From contig CM023532.1 of NCBI GenBank assembly GCA_013350335.1, positions 96,382,786 through 96,446,785 on the forward strand: a DNA stretch of 64,000 nt. The letters are read 5' to 3'. Every line of letters begins with the position of its first letter. The first letter of the stretch is position 1. Under the pieces are notes generated by a model. It was not told the origin of the DNA. It did no database searches and saw only the letters and a program-made list of their open reading frames with translations. The stretch comes from Chimonanthus salicifolius (Eukaryota > Streptophyta > Magnoliopsida > Laurales > Calycanthaceae). Below are positions 1 through 10,763 of this stretch, one piece after another. The position numbers and the translations under genes are program-made.

Positions 1-1555
1 ATACTTCTCCATGGGGTTCGGCCAGATAACATGGCCGAACCCATGGTCCAAGGTTCTTCACCATTATAACATATTAGATCATGTTTTCCAACATTTAAGA
101 CCTACTTAAAATTATCCATCATCTCCCATCATTATCATCCTTTAACACCTTTTAAAATCACTAACATACATCTATGATTTTTCATCCTTTAAATCCATTA
201 AAAAATCACTAATATCTTTTCCATGGGGTTTGGCCATACAACATGGCCGAACCCTATGGTTCATCATTTCCTTTAAATGTATCATTCATCCATGATTGAT
301 TCTTTGATGGGGTTCGGCCATACATCATGGTCGAACCTCATCCCACCCCTTTTTGGTCCTTGATGGTTCTTGTATATACAATTTAGGGTTTGGCCATGCA
401 AGGGCCAAACCATGATCTTTGATCATCCACCATTTCCCATATGGTAATGCATAAGTCCTTAGCCACAACAAGATTAGGGTTCGGCCATGCAATGGCTGAA
501 CCATGTTCCTTGACCATCTTACTTAATAAAATCTCATTGGGTACTTACCCGCGACTCCTCCTATTTCTTTCACTCCTTCTTGTTCCTTTGATCTTCTTCT
601 TTTTTAGCCTCTTCTTCCTCCTTGATCCTTGGCCGAGATTGATCTTGATCAAATCTCTTGGAGTGGTTCGGCCAAGAGGTATAGATTTGAGAGAGGGAGA
701 AAGAGAGAAGTTTAAAATGACAACTTTAAGTGTTCTTCCTTTGTCTTGAGATTGGTCGGCCTTGTGTGAGAGGGTGAGGGTGAGATGAAAATTCTCTTAA
801 GTGTTCTTGTCTTGAGGAGTGATTCGGCCAAGAGAGAGAACTTGAGAGAGTGAATTGAAACCAAAGTCCTTTCCTTGGTGATGTCCTTTGGTGATACCCC
901 TTTGTAACTCCCATGCCCTTTCACCTCCCTCCTTAATGATCCATTTGGAGGTTTCATCCATGAGACGAAGCACTCCCACCGTTTGACTCTTGGGTTTCCA
1001 TCCCAAGATGGAAACGCCCCCATGTTTCCAATGTGTGTTATGGTTATGCCTTGAGTAACCTCCACAACCTTTCACCTCCTCATTAATGATCCATTTGGAG
1101 TTTCATCCCATGAGATGAAACTCCCATGTCTCCAACGTGTAACCTTGACTTGGGTCTCATGAGATGCATCTCTCCACCTTCCCACTCCACTCACTTAATA
1201 TTAAGGTCCCATTAACTTCCACTCAACTCATCACTTTAACTCAATTCACCTCTTTAATTCAACTCATTTAACTCACTTAAATCAACTCAATTATTTGATT
1301 CCATTTCCAACTTAATTCAGCCCCAACCTAATTAAGCTTGAACTCACTTGGTGGTCAACCAAGTCAACCATGACCCATTGGGTCCCAATTGAGCATTTTG
1401 ACCCAATTGACAATCTTGACCCAATTAAATAAATCTTAACCATTTATTTCAATTGAAACCATATCCATAATCCGTTGGGTCTTAATTGGGCAATTGACCC
1501 AACACCTTACCCATCTAAGGTTCATATCATTTAATTTTCAAATTAAATGGGCAAT

Positions 1556-1596
<41 letters not shown>

Positions 1597-1619
1597 ACTT
1601 GAAAATCCGGGGTGTTACA
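1..1619 (-). mobile_element. Partial LTR of the gypsy-family element (one end only)
   Basis: The block ends in GGGGTGTTACA at 1609-1619, the same terminus as the LTRs ending at 16937 and 37671. It shares with them the terminal stretch that contains the 'ccgttgggtcttaattgggc' motif. It carries the hairpin modules of this family at about 13, 225, 309, 385 and 477. A (TA)n run lies at about 1560-1592. The other end is outside the window, so solo or full-length status is unknown. No polypurine tract follows 1619, which argues that the sequence to the right is flanking DNA rather than element interior. Open frames at 441-749 and 712-1075 have no recognisable domain. Confidence 0.8.
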
Positions 1620-2610
1620 TTTGACATGGATCCTCTTGGATGGGTTGGTTGAAAAGGTCTTTTGCTTGAAAATGTTTCTTCTTGACAGGTTTCTTCTTGA
1701 CAAGTTCTTCTTGAGCCAGTTATTTAATTGGATTTTTTGTTAGGTCTGCTCCATGAAGAGCAGCTGGTTGTGCTGGAATATGTCTTGGGTCAAATTATAG
1801 ATAGATGAGGGGCCTTGAATTTAAATGGAATCAACCCACATAAATCTTATGCACTTGTATGTTTTCTATTTATTTTCCTTTGTTTTTAAACATCAAGCAA
1901 TCTTGGACAAAGCCCTATACTTTTCACAATATGATTCTCATGTGAAGAAAGTGATACGATTGTTGATTTTAGGATATTAGTGTTTGGTCTATTTGTTAAC
2001 TTTCACTGTAAATTCATGTGGGCTTTTTTGTCGGTTGTTTTGCATGTGAATTGCAGGTGAAGAAGAGGATAAATTTGGTTTATGGTGGAGGGAGTGAGAT
2101 GTTTGAAACTTGTAATTTTGGCAAGGATCTCAAGAAACCTACAGAGATGAAAGAGGATAAGTAGAGAGCTCCAATTCAAAAATAATTTTAGTTGAGTTTA
2201 ATTTTAGTGGATTGTAACATTATTATTATTATCATCATGCATATGTCTCTCTCATAAATACCTCATTCGAAGGAAATGATGCAAATTAAAAGTTTATTTT
2301 TTGAATTTTAATACTCAAAGACTTAATTGGAATTTAAAAAAAAAAAAAATACCATCAATTGAAAAGTTCAAATATATCTTATTTTTTCTTTAAAATTATT
2401 TTAAGGAGGTATTTAATGTGCCTTAAATCCAATATTTTGTTTAAAAACTTGAAAACAGGCCTTTATCGGGCCGCAGACTGTCTGTTAGGCTTATCGAGCC
2501 GGGCAGGGCTGGGCTTAAGGCTAATCAGACTCGTGTTGTTGGGTTGGGCAACAGACTATATGATTGTTCAATCGGGCCGGGCCGGACCTGGGTCCGTTTA
2601 CAGGCCTAGT
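1620..2610. other. Flanking DNA, mostly unclassified
   Basis: AT-rich sequence without a long open frame. It holds one possible exon relic (listed separately), an A-run at about 2337-2350 and a GC-rich patch at 2460-2610 with repeated GGGCCGGGC-like words. The patch resembles the ends of some plant transposons, but I cannot assign it to a family. Confidence 0.5.
2057..2164 (+). pseudogene. Possible LONELY GUY-like exon relic
   Basis: A short open stretch follows a good intron-like 3' splice site (T-rich tract, then TTGCAG ending at 2056). It begins VKKRINLVYGGGS, which resembles the strand and glycine loop before the GGGSxGLMG segment of LOG cytokinin riboside 5'-monophosphate phosphoribohydrolases. 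In LOG genes an exon boundary lies near this glycine loop. After GGGS the reading frame runs 23 more residues without family similarity and stops at 2162-2164. The second LOG motif (PGGxGTxxE) is not visible nearby. This could be a captured or truncated exon. The match is only about 12 residues, so chance remains possible. Confidence 0.35.
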
Positions 2611-2611
2611 C

Positions 2612-3705
2612 CAGTATGTCCACTTTGTCCTGTTTGTCCAGTTTGTTCACTTTGTCCAGTTTGTTCACTATGTCCACTTTGTCCAATTCGTCAAAATTGT
2701 CCACTTTGCTCACTTTGTCCAATTTTTCTAGTTTGTTAAATTTGTCTAGATGGTTCTGTTTGTCCAATTTGTCCAATTTGACTAGTTTATCTAATTTGTC
2801 CAATTCATATAGTTTGTCCAGTTGGTTAAGTTTGTCTACTTTGTCGAGTTGGTCCAATTTATCCAATTTGTGGATTTTGTCAAGTTTGTAAAGTTCGTCC
2901 AGTTTGTTAAGTTTGTGCAGTTTGTCTTGTTTGTCAACGCCATCTACTTTACCCAGTTTGTCCACTTTTTCCAACCCATACAGTTTGTCCACTCTGTCCT
3001 GTTCATCCAATTTAATTAGTATTTCCAGTTTAGCAATTTTGTTCAGTTGGTCCAGCTTGTCCTATTCATTTAGTTTGTTTACTTTGTCCTGTTCGTCCAG
3101 TTTATTTAGTTTGTCAAGTTTATCCAATTTGTTCACTTTGTCCAGTTCATCTAGTTTATCTAATTTGTCCAGTCCAGTTTGTCCACTTTGTTCAGTTGGT
3201 CCAGTTTGTTTTGTTTGTCCAACTTAACAAGTTTTTCCAGTTTATCCACTTTGTATAGTTCGTCCACTTTGTCTTGTTTGTCCAGTTTGACAAATTTGTC
3301 CACTTTGTCCTGTTCGTCCACTTTATCCTGGTCGTCCATTTTGTCTAGTTTGTCCACTTTGTTCACTTTGTCTAGTTTGTCTAGTTTGTCAAGTTTGTAC
3401 AGTTGGTCCAGTTTGTCCAATTTTTCCAGTTTGTCCAGTTTATCTAATTTGTCAAGTCTGTCCAATTTTTCCAATTTGTCCAGTTTATCTAATTTGTCAA
3501 GTTTGTCCAATTTTTCCAGTTTGTCTAGTTTTTCTGATTTGTCCAGTTCGTCTTATTTCTCCAATTTGTCCACTTAGTCCACTTTATCTAATATGTCCAG
3601 TTCATCCACTTTATACACTTTTTCCAGTTTGCCCAGTTTCTAAAATTCACACATTGTCTTGTTTGTTCACTTTTACCAATTCGTCCAGTTTGTCAACTTC
3701 GTCCA
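2612..3705 (+). repeat. 9-bp minisatellite (TTTGTCCAG/C), left tract
   Basis: About 1.1 kb of variant 9-bp units around TTTGTCCAG and TTTGTCCAC. Because 9 is a multiple of 3, long frames stay open on both strands. On the - strand the unit reads as the tripeptide Leu-Asp-Lys. The tract ends where EPRV1 upstream sequence begins. The same unit, in the same + orientation, recurs at 17516-17740 and 25736-26402. Confidence 0.95.
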
Positions 3706-3902
3706 TAAAAAGTAGCGTCTAGTGCACCTCCCATTTTGAAGAAAGACGCCTCCAATTATTGTACTTTTACTGTTCTCCCTAGTGGAGAATTTTCTTTTGA
3801 AAAAGTTGGTTTGTCGTTTGCATCGGTAAGATTCTTTCTTACCTTCTTTTACTGACCTCTCTTGGTCGGAAGAGAGTTTGTCCATTGTGTCCTTGCTCCA
3901 TC

Positions 3903-3910
3903 TATATAAG
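3903..3910 (+). promoter_or_regulatory. EPRV1 TATA box (TATATAAG)
   Basis: TATATAAGGAG lies about 200 nt upstream of the first small ORF, after about 190 bp of non-repeat sequence that follows the minisatellite. The context resembles caulimovirid pregenomic RNA promoters, whose TATA is commonly TATATAAG. Transcription would be expected to start about 30 nt downstream. Activity in the present genome is unknown. Confidence 0.65.
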
Positions 3911-4110
3911 GAGCCGTGTGCTTTCATTTGAAACACACCAACATAAACACCCACAACTAAGTTTAGATTTGAGTTTAAAGGTTTGAAGAGTCAGAGCTCA
4001 AGAGTGCTAGAGCTTGCCCAGAGTCCTGTAAACAGTTTGTAAGTAATGCATAAGTTTTTATAAGATTATTATCTTCATAGTCTAATTATGTTGTCTTTTT
4101 TGTTTAAAAC

Positions 4111-4341
4111 ATGTCGATTCGTTTACCATTACTAAGAAAGTATAATACTGATGTCCGAATCCTGAAAAGAATTGAAAGAAATCTAGAAATCATCCGAAAA
4201 CACTTGCAAATATGCACACACAAACATAATCCTCAACATCAACAATATGAACATCGAAGGATTATTCTGATTCAAGCTTATGCTGTTATTCAGGTAGAAA
4301 TTTACAAAAATGAGTCAAAATTACAAATGTTGGCAATCTGA
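4111..4341 (+). CDS. EPRV1 small leader ORF A (76 aa)
   Basis: An intact 76-residue frame starting at the first ATG after the TATA box and leader. The protein is rich in Lys, Arg, Ile and Leu, with a likely helical heptad-like pattern and no membrane segment. The EPRV2 counterpart at 25267-25497 has exactly the same length, which supports this as a real ancestral viral gene. The TGA stop is followed after two bases by the ATG of ORF B, an arrangement suited to reinitiation or leaky scanning. Its position resembles the small ORFs that precede the polyprotein in badnaviruses and tungroviruses, one of which is a coiled-coil virion-associated protein. Function here is inferred from position only. 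It appears paralogous to ORFs B and C. Confidence 0.6.
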   Translation: MSIRLPLLRKYNTDVRILKRIERNLEIIRKHLQICTHKHNPQHQQYEHRRIILIQAYAVIQVEIYKNESKLQMLAI

Positions 4342-4343
4342 TA

Positions 4344-4580
4344 TGCCTCCTCGCCATGTTTACGAAGAGAAGAATTATTGCATATCCTAAGATGCAGAGA
4401 AAATCAGTTAAAAAGATTAGAGAATGAACTTCGACAAATTGATGAAAATATAGTTGAAGGACATTTTATTGTATTCGTCTTTTAATTCTGCGAAGATCTG
4501 GAATAATATGCATGTGTAATCGTATAAGAGAGTATTGTATTCGTCTCCATGAAGAATTAGAATTATTATCCCGTGCTTGA
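4344..4580 (+). pseudogene. EPRV1 small leader ORF B, broken
   Basis: It begins MPPR, like the EPRV2 counterpart, but runs into a stop after 15 codons and is shifted further downstream. The last codons before the TGA at 4578-4580 again match the EPRV2 copy (ELELLSR). Its length matches the EPRV2 copy closely (237 nt in each), so it is a decayed copy of the same gene. It is tightly spaced between ORF A (2 nt) and ORF C (4 nt). Confidence 0.6.
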
Positions 4581-4584
4581 TTTC

Positions 4585-4803
4585 ATGCCAACAAGAAGAA
4601 TAGAATTAGTAAGATTAATCCATCATTGTGAAGCCACTTTAAGAAATTTGGAAACAACTACTAATCAAGCTAATGATGTTCTGTATGTGGTAGATATTCC
4701 TGCTATCCGACAACAACATGAAAGACTCTTGGCCTTACATAATGCTGTTAAACAATACTGCCTCCGTTTGAAAAATGAATTAAATCTATTATTAAGGATC
4801 TGA
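4585..4803 (+). CDS. EPRV1 small leader ORF C (72 aa)
   Basis: An intact 72-residue frame. The ATG at 4585 (MPTRRIEL) is preferred because an upstream GTG in the same frame overlaps the end of ORF B. The protein is predicted to be largely helical. Its C-terminus, YCLRLKNELNLLLRI, closely parallels the ORF B terminus of EPRV2 (YC, a Leu spacing, EL, LL, RI), which indicates duplication of one ancestral small gene. In EPRV2 almost all of ORF C is deleted. No known domain is recognised. A virion-associated or nucleic-acid-binding role is possible but unproven. Confidence 0.6.
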   Translation: MPTRRIELVRLIHHCEATLRNLETTTNQANDVLYVVDIPAIRQQHERLLALHNAVKQYCLRLKNELNLLLRI

Positions 4804-4997
4804 AGTTTTTTAACCTTGTTGATTTACCTAATTCTCTTTAGAGTTTTAAGTCCTCCTTTTGTGTTCTTCCTATTTTGTATTTTGTGTGGTCGGCTAAGAG
4901 TGTGATAGCGTAGCAAGTCCCACTTCAGGCTGCAGTCAGGCTCACAAGGCAGTAAATCTTTGACGATGCTCTTCTTGTCACACTCATCCTACAAATT
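4804..4997 (+). other. EPRV1 spacer between ORF C and the polyprotein
   Basis: About 190 nt without an ORF, alignable in patches with EPRV2 24780-24969 (for example the 'attctctttagagttt' block). I looked here for the initiator-Met primer binding site, which many caulimovirids place in the leader, and did not find it. Confidence 0.5.
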
Positions 4998-5920
4998 ATG
5001 GAAAAATCTAAAGGAAAAACAAAACTTTTTAAGAATTGGTTTAAATCATTTCAGCATCCCTCTAATAGACCTACTTCATCCTCTTCATCTTACCAGTCTG
5101 CCATGTCTAATTTTCTTCAGTATAGTTTAGCTAAAGATTATGAAAACCCAGAAAAAACAAAAAATTCAGAAGAAATGGTGTATGAAAGTTTTGATCAAGC
5201 AATTTCCAACTAGAAAATGCCAGCTTTACCCATAACAGAAATATACAGTAATGGGACTTTTGAAGAACAAAATTATTATCACATTAAAACTGTAGAAGAA
5301 ACTGTTTTTCTTTCTGGAGGAAAACAAACGATAAGACTCCTTGAAAGAAGAATCATTGAACAGACAAAGTCCAAATACAACTACCTGTACATTGGATTGA
5401 TACAGGTAGGAATCAAACCCTTGTTTAGATTAGGATTAAATGGCTCAGTTTGCGTGTATGTCCATGACCAAAGGCACGATGAATTTGATGATTCTCTTTA
5501 TGCCATGGTTGAATCAAGTTTTTGCCATGGAGCAACTTACTTCAATTGTCTCCCAAATGTTACAGTTGACCTACATGATGATGATGTCCTGGACAGTGCG
5601 ACTTTAGGATTCCAAAGTAAAGGATTAAAAATGAGTCCTAAGAGTAAACCATTTGCCATTATCTATTGTGTCTTCTACAAATCCATGATGTCTGTCTTTC
5701 CCATGATTGCTTACAGAGATATAGTTGAAAAGACCACTGTACTTTTGGAGCAAATTTTAACAACAATGTTTTTATTCCAAAAGTTATTAGTTGTGAAGAT
5801 GTTATTTTACTAGGAAATTGGCAAATAGAAGATGTTACTCCCAGAGAAAACGAAATCATAGATGATTTACAAAGTATTGTCAAACTACCCAATGGAAATG
5901 TTGAAGTCAACTTTAGGAAA
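4998..5920 (+). pseudogene. EPRV1 movement protein region (30K superfamily)
   Basis: The polyprotein starts at ATG 4998 with a basic, Ser-rich N-terminus. An in-frame TAG at 5211-5213 interrupts it; EPRV2 has TGG (Trp) there. From 5217 the frame holds the 30K cell-to-cell movement core of caulimovirids: IGLIQVGIKPLFRLGLN, an acidic segment with DDSLYAMVESS, and the LGFQSKGLKMSP region. Two frame changes follow, one near 5730 and one at an A-run near 5919. Movement proteins of this family line plasmodesmata and carry virions between cells. With a nonsense codon and frameshifts this copy should not make a complete protein. Confidence 0.85.
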
Positions 5921-7020
5921 AAAAATGGATAGAGCTAGAAAAAGTTTTGCTACCTATACTGAGGGTAGAAGAAGTTTTAAGCTTGAAGACATTGATGATG
6001 ATCAAAAGAATAGTGAAAAGGAAGAAATGGAACAAAAGGTATGTAAAAACAAAGAAAGTGGTATCGAACACCCAGTGTATAAAAGAACATTATCAGAAAA
6101 AACTTATACTCCTAGTGAAAGTGATTTTCTTCAAGGTGCCATAAGAATGATTAGAGTTCCAAAGTCTGAGGTAAATCTAGTTCAAAAATTTGAGATTGAT
6201 AAGCCATACCTAAGGAAAAACCTAAAGGAATATCCTTTAAAGGATTGGTTTTTCAAAACCTTCAACTCAGAAGAAAAAGATAAAATGAGAGAACTTTGGT
6301 ATCACCAAATGGAAGATGAAAGAAATATACCTTTCTTTGATTGGTTCATGGAGTATTTCAAAAAAGGAAAAATTAAAGAAGAGTCTCAAAATCCAAAACA
6401 AATTCGAGTCATAGGAAGAACAACTAGAACTTGGAAAGACTGATGGTAAGGAAGTCCATAAAGCTCATCCTCCTTGGAAAAAACTTGACATTTCCTCTAA
6501 TAAGGCAGAAACTAAGAAATATGCCTGCCCTGTTAAAGATAGTTCTGTGTTTGAGAAAAAGAGTGAGATAAATGCCCAAGATATAGGCCATAGCCTTGGT
6601 AATGTGATAGAACAGAATAATTACACCAATCTTTGCCTTTTAACTATTGGAGAACAAACTGATAGGATTGAAAGAACAATCAAATTAAGTCCTGTCCTTA
6701 GTCCTACATCTCTAAAAAAAATACAGAAGAATATGCAGAAGAAACCCCTGCGAATCCTTTTTATATCCCAAGACAATTACCTTCAGGAATTATCCTACAA
6801 GAAGGACCATTTAAGATGTCGGAAGAAATGAAAAAAGAATTAATTTCCAGAATGGAAAGCCTCAATGTAGGAGGAAAAGGATTAAGTATCTTAAGTGTTT
6901 CAGCCTGAGAACATGTTGATAAACCGATTAAAAAAGTGAAACCCTCAAACTGAATTACCACTAACCAAGAATTATTACCCTAGACCAACTCCTGTTGATC
7001 TACAAATAGAATAAGCCCCC
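5921..7020 (+). pseudogene. EPRV1 MP-CP linker of the polyprotein
   Basis: The frame to 6443 and the frame 6547-6831 are collinear with EPRV2 22800-24034. The segment is highly charged (Lys/Glu-rich) and includes the shared blocks KPYLRKNLKEYPLKDWF and NVIEQNNYTNLCLLTIGEQ. A one-base shift near 6438 and stops near 6829 and 6908 break it. The conserved blocks suggest a structured part of the polyprotein between movement and coat domains. I do not recognise a named domain. Confidence 0.7.
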
Positions 7021-8867
7021 TATACATACGAAATGGATATAACCTATTCTGGAAATTCTTTGTATGAATGGAATCTTGATGGATTAACAAAATATCAAAT
7101 TATCCAAATGGTTTATAGTATGATGATATATGCCAATGCCTATAAAGTCAGAGGAAACACTCCAAAAAATATTTTCCTCATTATAACCACCTCATTAAAT
7201 GATGTCTTAAGAGGATGGTGGCACTATGGTTTAACAGGAGCTCAAAGAACTGAGATAGAAAATGTTGTTAAAATGGATGAATTAGGAAGAATTATATACA
7301 AAGACAAAAACACAGGAAGTTTTGTTGATCCCTCCATTAAATTTGAAATTGGTACTAGTCAGACTCTTGAAAATTATGAAACACAACCTGATTGTATCAG
7401 TGTTTTACTCTTGTGTATCCTAAACGAATTTACAGGAGGAATTGGATTAATCAAGGAGAAAAATAGACAACAACTACATCGTTTAAGGTGTAAAGATTTA
7501 GGTGAATTCCGCTGGTATAAAGTTGTTTTCTTATCAAAAGTATACCAGTTGAATGATTGCAATTCTGAGATTTGGAAAGAAAGGTTTATCTCAGGTTTAC
7601 CACCTTTATTTGCTGAAAAAGTGCGGAATGCTCTACGAGAAGAAATGCATATGCATGGTACCATAGATTATAAAGCCTTGACCTTTGGAGCAATTATCCA
7701 GAGAAATAACAAAGTTGGTATTAACCTTTGTACTGACCTCAAAATCAGTAGACAAGCTGAAAAGGGAAGAAAATATTCAGGAAACAAAGAATTAGGAGAT
7801 TTTTGTACTCAATTTGGCCTTGACCAAACAGCTGAATCCAAAAGAAAGTCGTCTCGTTCAAGATTTAGTCCAGATAGGAGAAATAAAACATTGAAAAAAA
7901 CAAATATAAAGGCAATAAATATAGGAGAAAATTCAGAGAAAAACCATATGAAACTTTCATGTTTAAGAGAAAACCCAAAGGCTTCCCTAGCCAAAAGAAA
8001 ACAAGAGAAAAGGAACCCACTTGTTACTCATGTGGACAAAAGGGTCATTATTCAAACAAATGTCCCCAGAAGGGAAAATCCTCTAAGAAGAAGGTTGGAA
8101 AAATTACCTATGATGATCCAGAAAAAGAAGTTTTAGAAGATGAAGAAGCAGATGAATATTACTCCAGTCAAAATAATGAAGAAGAAAATGAATATAATTC
8201 CCTTACATCAGATGACAATTCTAGTCAGGAAAATAAACTTCCTCATGTTCAACTTATCAAACAATTTCAAGCTTGTTCTTGTATTTCTGATGAAAATGAT
8301 TCAAATGATGAATGGTCATTACCATCAGACGATGATATTGGTTTTGGTATCCACATTCGTGTCCTCACAATCCCTCAAAAGTTGCTCCTTGAAATGGTTG
8401 ATAGTATTCCTAACCTGGAGAAAAAAGTTCAATTTTTAAATCAAAATTCAAAATTAGGGGAGGAAGAAGCAGAAAGTTCAAATCCACCACAAAGAAATGT
8501 TAAAATTCTAGGTGAAAATGATGATGAAGATATTCCCTTTTATCCAAAACCACCAAAAGAAAGATTTCACACACCTAGCTATTCCACTATGGATCTCATG
8601 AACAGAGCTGACAAAATCCAAGCGATCAATAAACCGTTAGCTCTCTCAGATCTGCAAAAAGAACTAAATGATCAAAAAAGGGAACTCCGAGAATTAAGAA
8701 TTGAATTAACAAAAAAAAAAAATGATTTAGACGAAAGACTTTCTTGGTTAGAAAGCGAAGGTGCTATTGAGAAATATGATGAAGAAAAATTTGTACAAAG
8801 AATTAAAGGAGAAATCAACAGAGTCTCCACTGATGTCATTCCAACAAAATGTGTCTTCCAACAGTAG
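7021..8867 (+). pseudogene. EPRV1 coat protein with CCHC zinc knuckle
   Basis: The first frame (7033 to about 7900) holds the caulimovirid capsid core, with the YEWNLDGLTKYQI block, LRGWWHYGLT, and a basic segment further on. The second frame (to 8867) holds the zinc knuckle at 8022-8063 (CYSCGQKGHYSNKC, pattern Cx2Cx4Hx4C). An acidic region and a Lys/Glu/Leu coiled-coil segment (LNDQKRELRELR) follow. A frameshift near 7900 separates the two parts. The frame ends at TAG 8865-8867, where EPRV2 and the third copy have TGG. Capsid proteins of this type coat the genome and bind RNA through the knuckle. Confidence 0.85.
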
Positions 8868-9330
8868 AGAGTCTAGGTGAAAATCAAAATTAAAAATTAT
8901 GAGAAAATAGTGAATGTTGTCATCGATACTGGTGTCGATCTAAACATTATTAGATTAGGCGTGGTTCCGATGGAAACCACAAAAGAATCAAAACAATTCA
9001 TATCAGCTGCTAATGGAACCAGTATTACTATTGAAAGAAAAATTCCAAATGTCCATATTTGCTTCAAAGGTGTCTGTATTACTTCACCTTTTATTGTCTC
9101 TACTGATATTGTTGATGAAGTAATTCTTAGGTCCCCTTTTATTATTCTAATCCAACCATTCTCAGTAGATACTAAGGGAATCTCTATAAGAATCAGAGGT
9201 TTGGATATTAATCTTGATTTCAATGATGATCCTTGTGAAACAAAAATCCAGAAGATAAACCAAATCATTGCTAATAGAGAAAGTTACATGAAAGATTTGA
9301 AAAACGAAATCAAATGTCTAGATTAACAAA
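8868..9330 (+). pseudogene. EPRV1 aspartic protease domain
   Basis: It follows an in-frame TAG at 8874-8876. The active-site motif reads VIDTGVDLNIIRLG; the third copy in this window has DTGA, so the Ala after DTG is replaced by Val. A retropepsin-like flap region follows (AANGTSITIE). The frame stops at 9324-9326. In caulimovirids this domain cleaves the polyprotein. The frame from 8877 is otherwise open for 149 codons. The next segment (9334 on) is in another frame. Confidence 0.8.
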
Positions 9331-9333
9331 GAT

Positions 9334-10333
9334 TTGAATAAAAAAGAATTCAAAGAAAAATTGGAAAATTTTACAAAACAGCTTGAAGACGAATGCTGTT
9401 CTGATTTACCATTTGCGTTTTGGAATAGAAAAAGGCACATGGTAAGTTTATCATATATTAAAGGATTTGAAGAAAAGGATATCTCAGATGGATGCAAATC
9501 ATTTAAACCTCTGTCAAGAAGAAATCACCGATTTACTAAAGAAAAAGTTAATCAGAAAAAGTAAATCCCCTTGGAGCTGTACAACATTTTATGTTGGAAA
9601 AGTTGCTGAGATAGAAAGAGGAGTCCCAAGATTAGTAATCAATTATAAGCCTTTAAACAAGGTTTTACAACCTATCAGGTATCCTTTACCTAATACCCAA
9701 GACTTGTTGAGCAGGCTAACAATGCCAAAATATTCTCAAAGTTTGATTTAAAATAAGGATTTTGGCAAATCCAAAGTAAGGAAGATGTTAGGTACAACTG
9801 CTTTCACCGTACCTGTGGGACATTATGAGTGGAATGTTATGCCATTTGGATTAAAAAATGCCCCTTCTGAATTTCAAAACATCATGAATAACATATTTTC
9901 ATCATATACCCAGTTTGCGATTGTATACATTGATGATATTCTAATTTTTCCCGAATCTGTTGCACAACACTGGAAACATTTGGGTATATTTAAAAGAATC
10001 ATAAAAGAAAATGGTCTGGTTTTATCTAAACGAAAAATGAGTTTATTCCAAAAAAAAATCAGATTTCTTGGTTTTGAAATTCAAAATGGAAAAATAACTC
10101 CTACTAATAGAGTTATACAGTTTGCTGACAAATTCCTAGACGAAATCCAGGATAAAAATATGTTGCAAAGATTTCTTGGATACCTAAATTATGTCGCTTT
10201 TTTCTATCAAGATTTGGCAAAAGATAGGAAACTTCTCCAAGAAAGACTAAAGAAAAGTCCTAAAGATTGGACTGAGAACCATACTAAAGCTGTCCAAAAG
10301 ATCAAAGAAAGAGTAAAAAATCCTCCCTTGTAG
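9334..10333 (+). pseudogene. EPRV1 reverse transcriptase
   Basis: Three frame segments (about 9334-9564, 9467-9751 and 9785-10333) together span an RT of the Caulimoviridae/Ty3 type. Visible motifs are PRLVINYKPLNKV, the FGLKNAPSEFQ motif, the catalytic YIDDILIF near 9928-9951, and RFLGF/LGYLNY in the thumb. Breaks lie between the first two segments and around 9740-9785, where the FDL motif is followed by a stop. The catalytic core segment itself is open. The enzyme copies pregenomic RNA into DNA. Confidence 0.9.
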
Positions 10334-10763
10334 ATGCTTATCTGATCCTGAAGCTTTTAAAATAGTCCAAATTGACGCTTCAAATCTTGGTTATGGTGGA
10401 ATCCTTTTACAACGTAGAAATGATTCAGAAGATGAATTGGTCCAATTCAATTCTGGATTATGTAATGATGCCCAGAAGAAATATTCCACAATAAAAAAGG
10501 AAGTTTTTGCTATAGTTCTTCGTGTAACTAAATTCCAACATGATCTGTTAAAAAAAGAATTTCTTATAAAAGTCGATGCTAAGTCAGCAAAAGAAATTTT
10601 AGAAAAAGACGTCAAAAATCTTATCTCAAAGCAATTTTTGGCTAGATGGCAAGCCATTTTATCTGTATTTAAATTCAAAATTGAATTTATTAATGGAAGT
10701 ACTAATTCTCCCCCTGACTTTCTTACTAGAGAATTTCTTCAGGGAAGAATAAATGGCAAGTAG
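10331..10763 (+). pseudogene. EPRV1 RNase H domain
   Basis: Frame-shifted relative to the RT segment that ends at 10333. It carries the RNase H start QIDASNLGYGGILLQ, the STIKKEVFAIV segment with the second acidic residue, and KVDAKSAKEIL. It ends in SPPDFLTREFL, as caulimovirid polyproteins do. The frame is open to TAG 10761-10763. That stop overlaps the ATG of the last ORF by 11 nt, so the two genes are physically coupled. Confidence 0.88.

Noticed and set aside
441..1075. Frames of 62-117 codons near the left edge
   Set aside because: They lie in LTR sequence, are hydrophobic or low-complexity, and have no counterpart kept in the other LTRs.
2606..3577. Frames of 91-134 codons with Leu-Asp-Lys or Ser-Leu-type repeats
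   Set aside because: They follow from a 9-bp tandem repeat being a multiple of three. No start context, domain or non-repeat part is present.
4804..4997. A primer binding site in the leader
   Set aside because: No TGGTATCAGAG-like word was found there in either copy.
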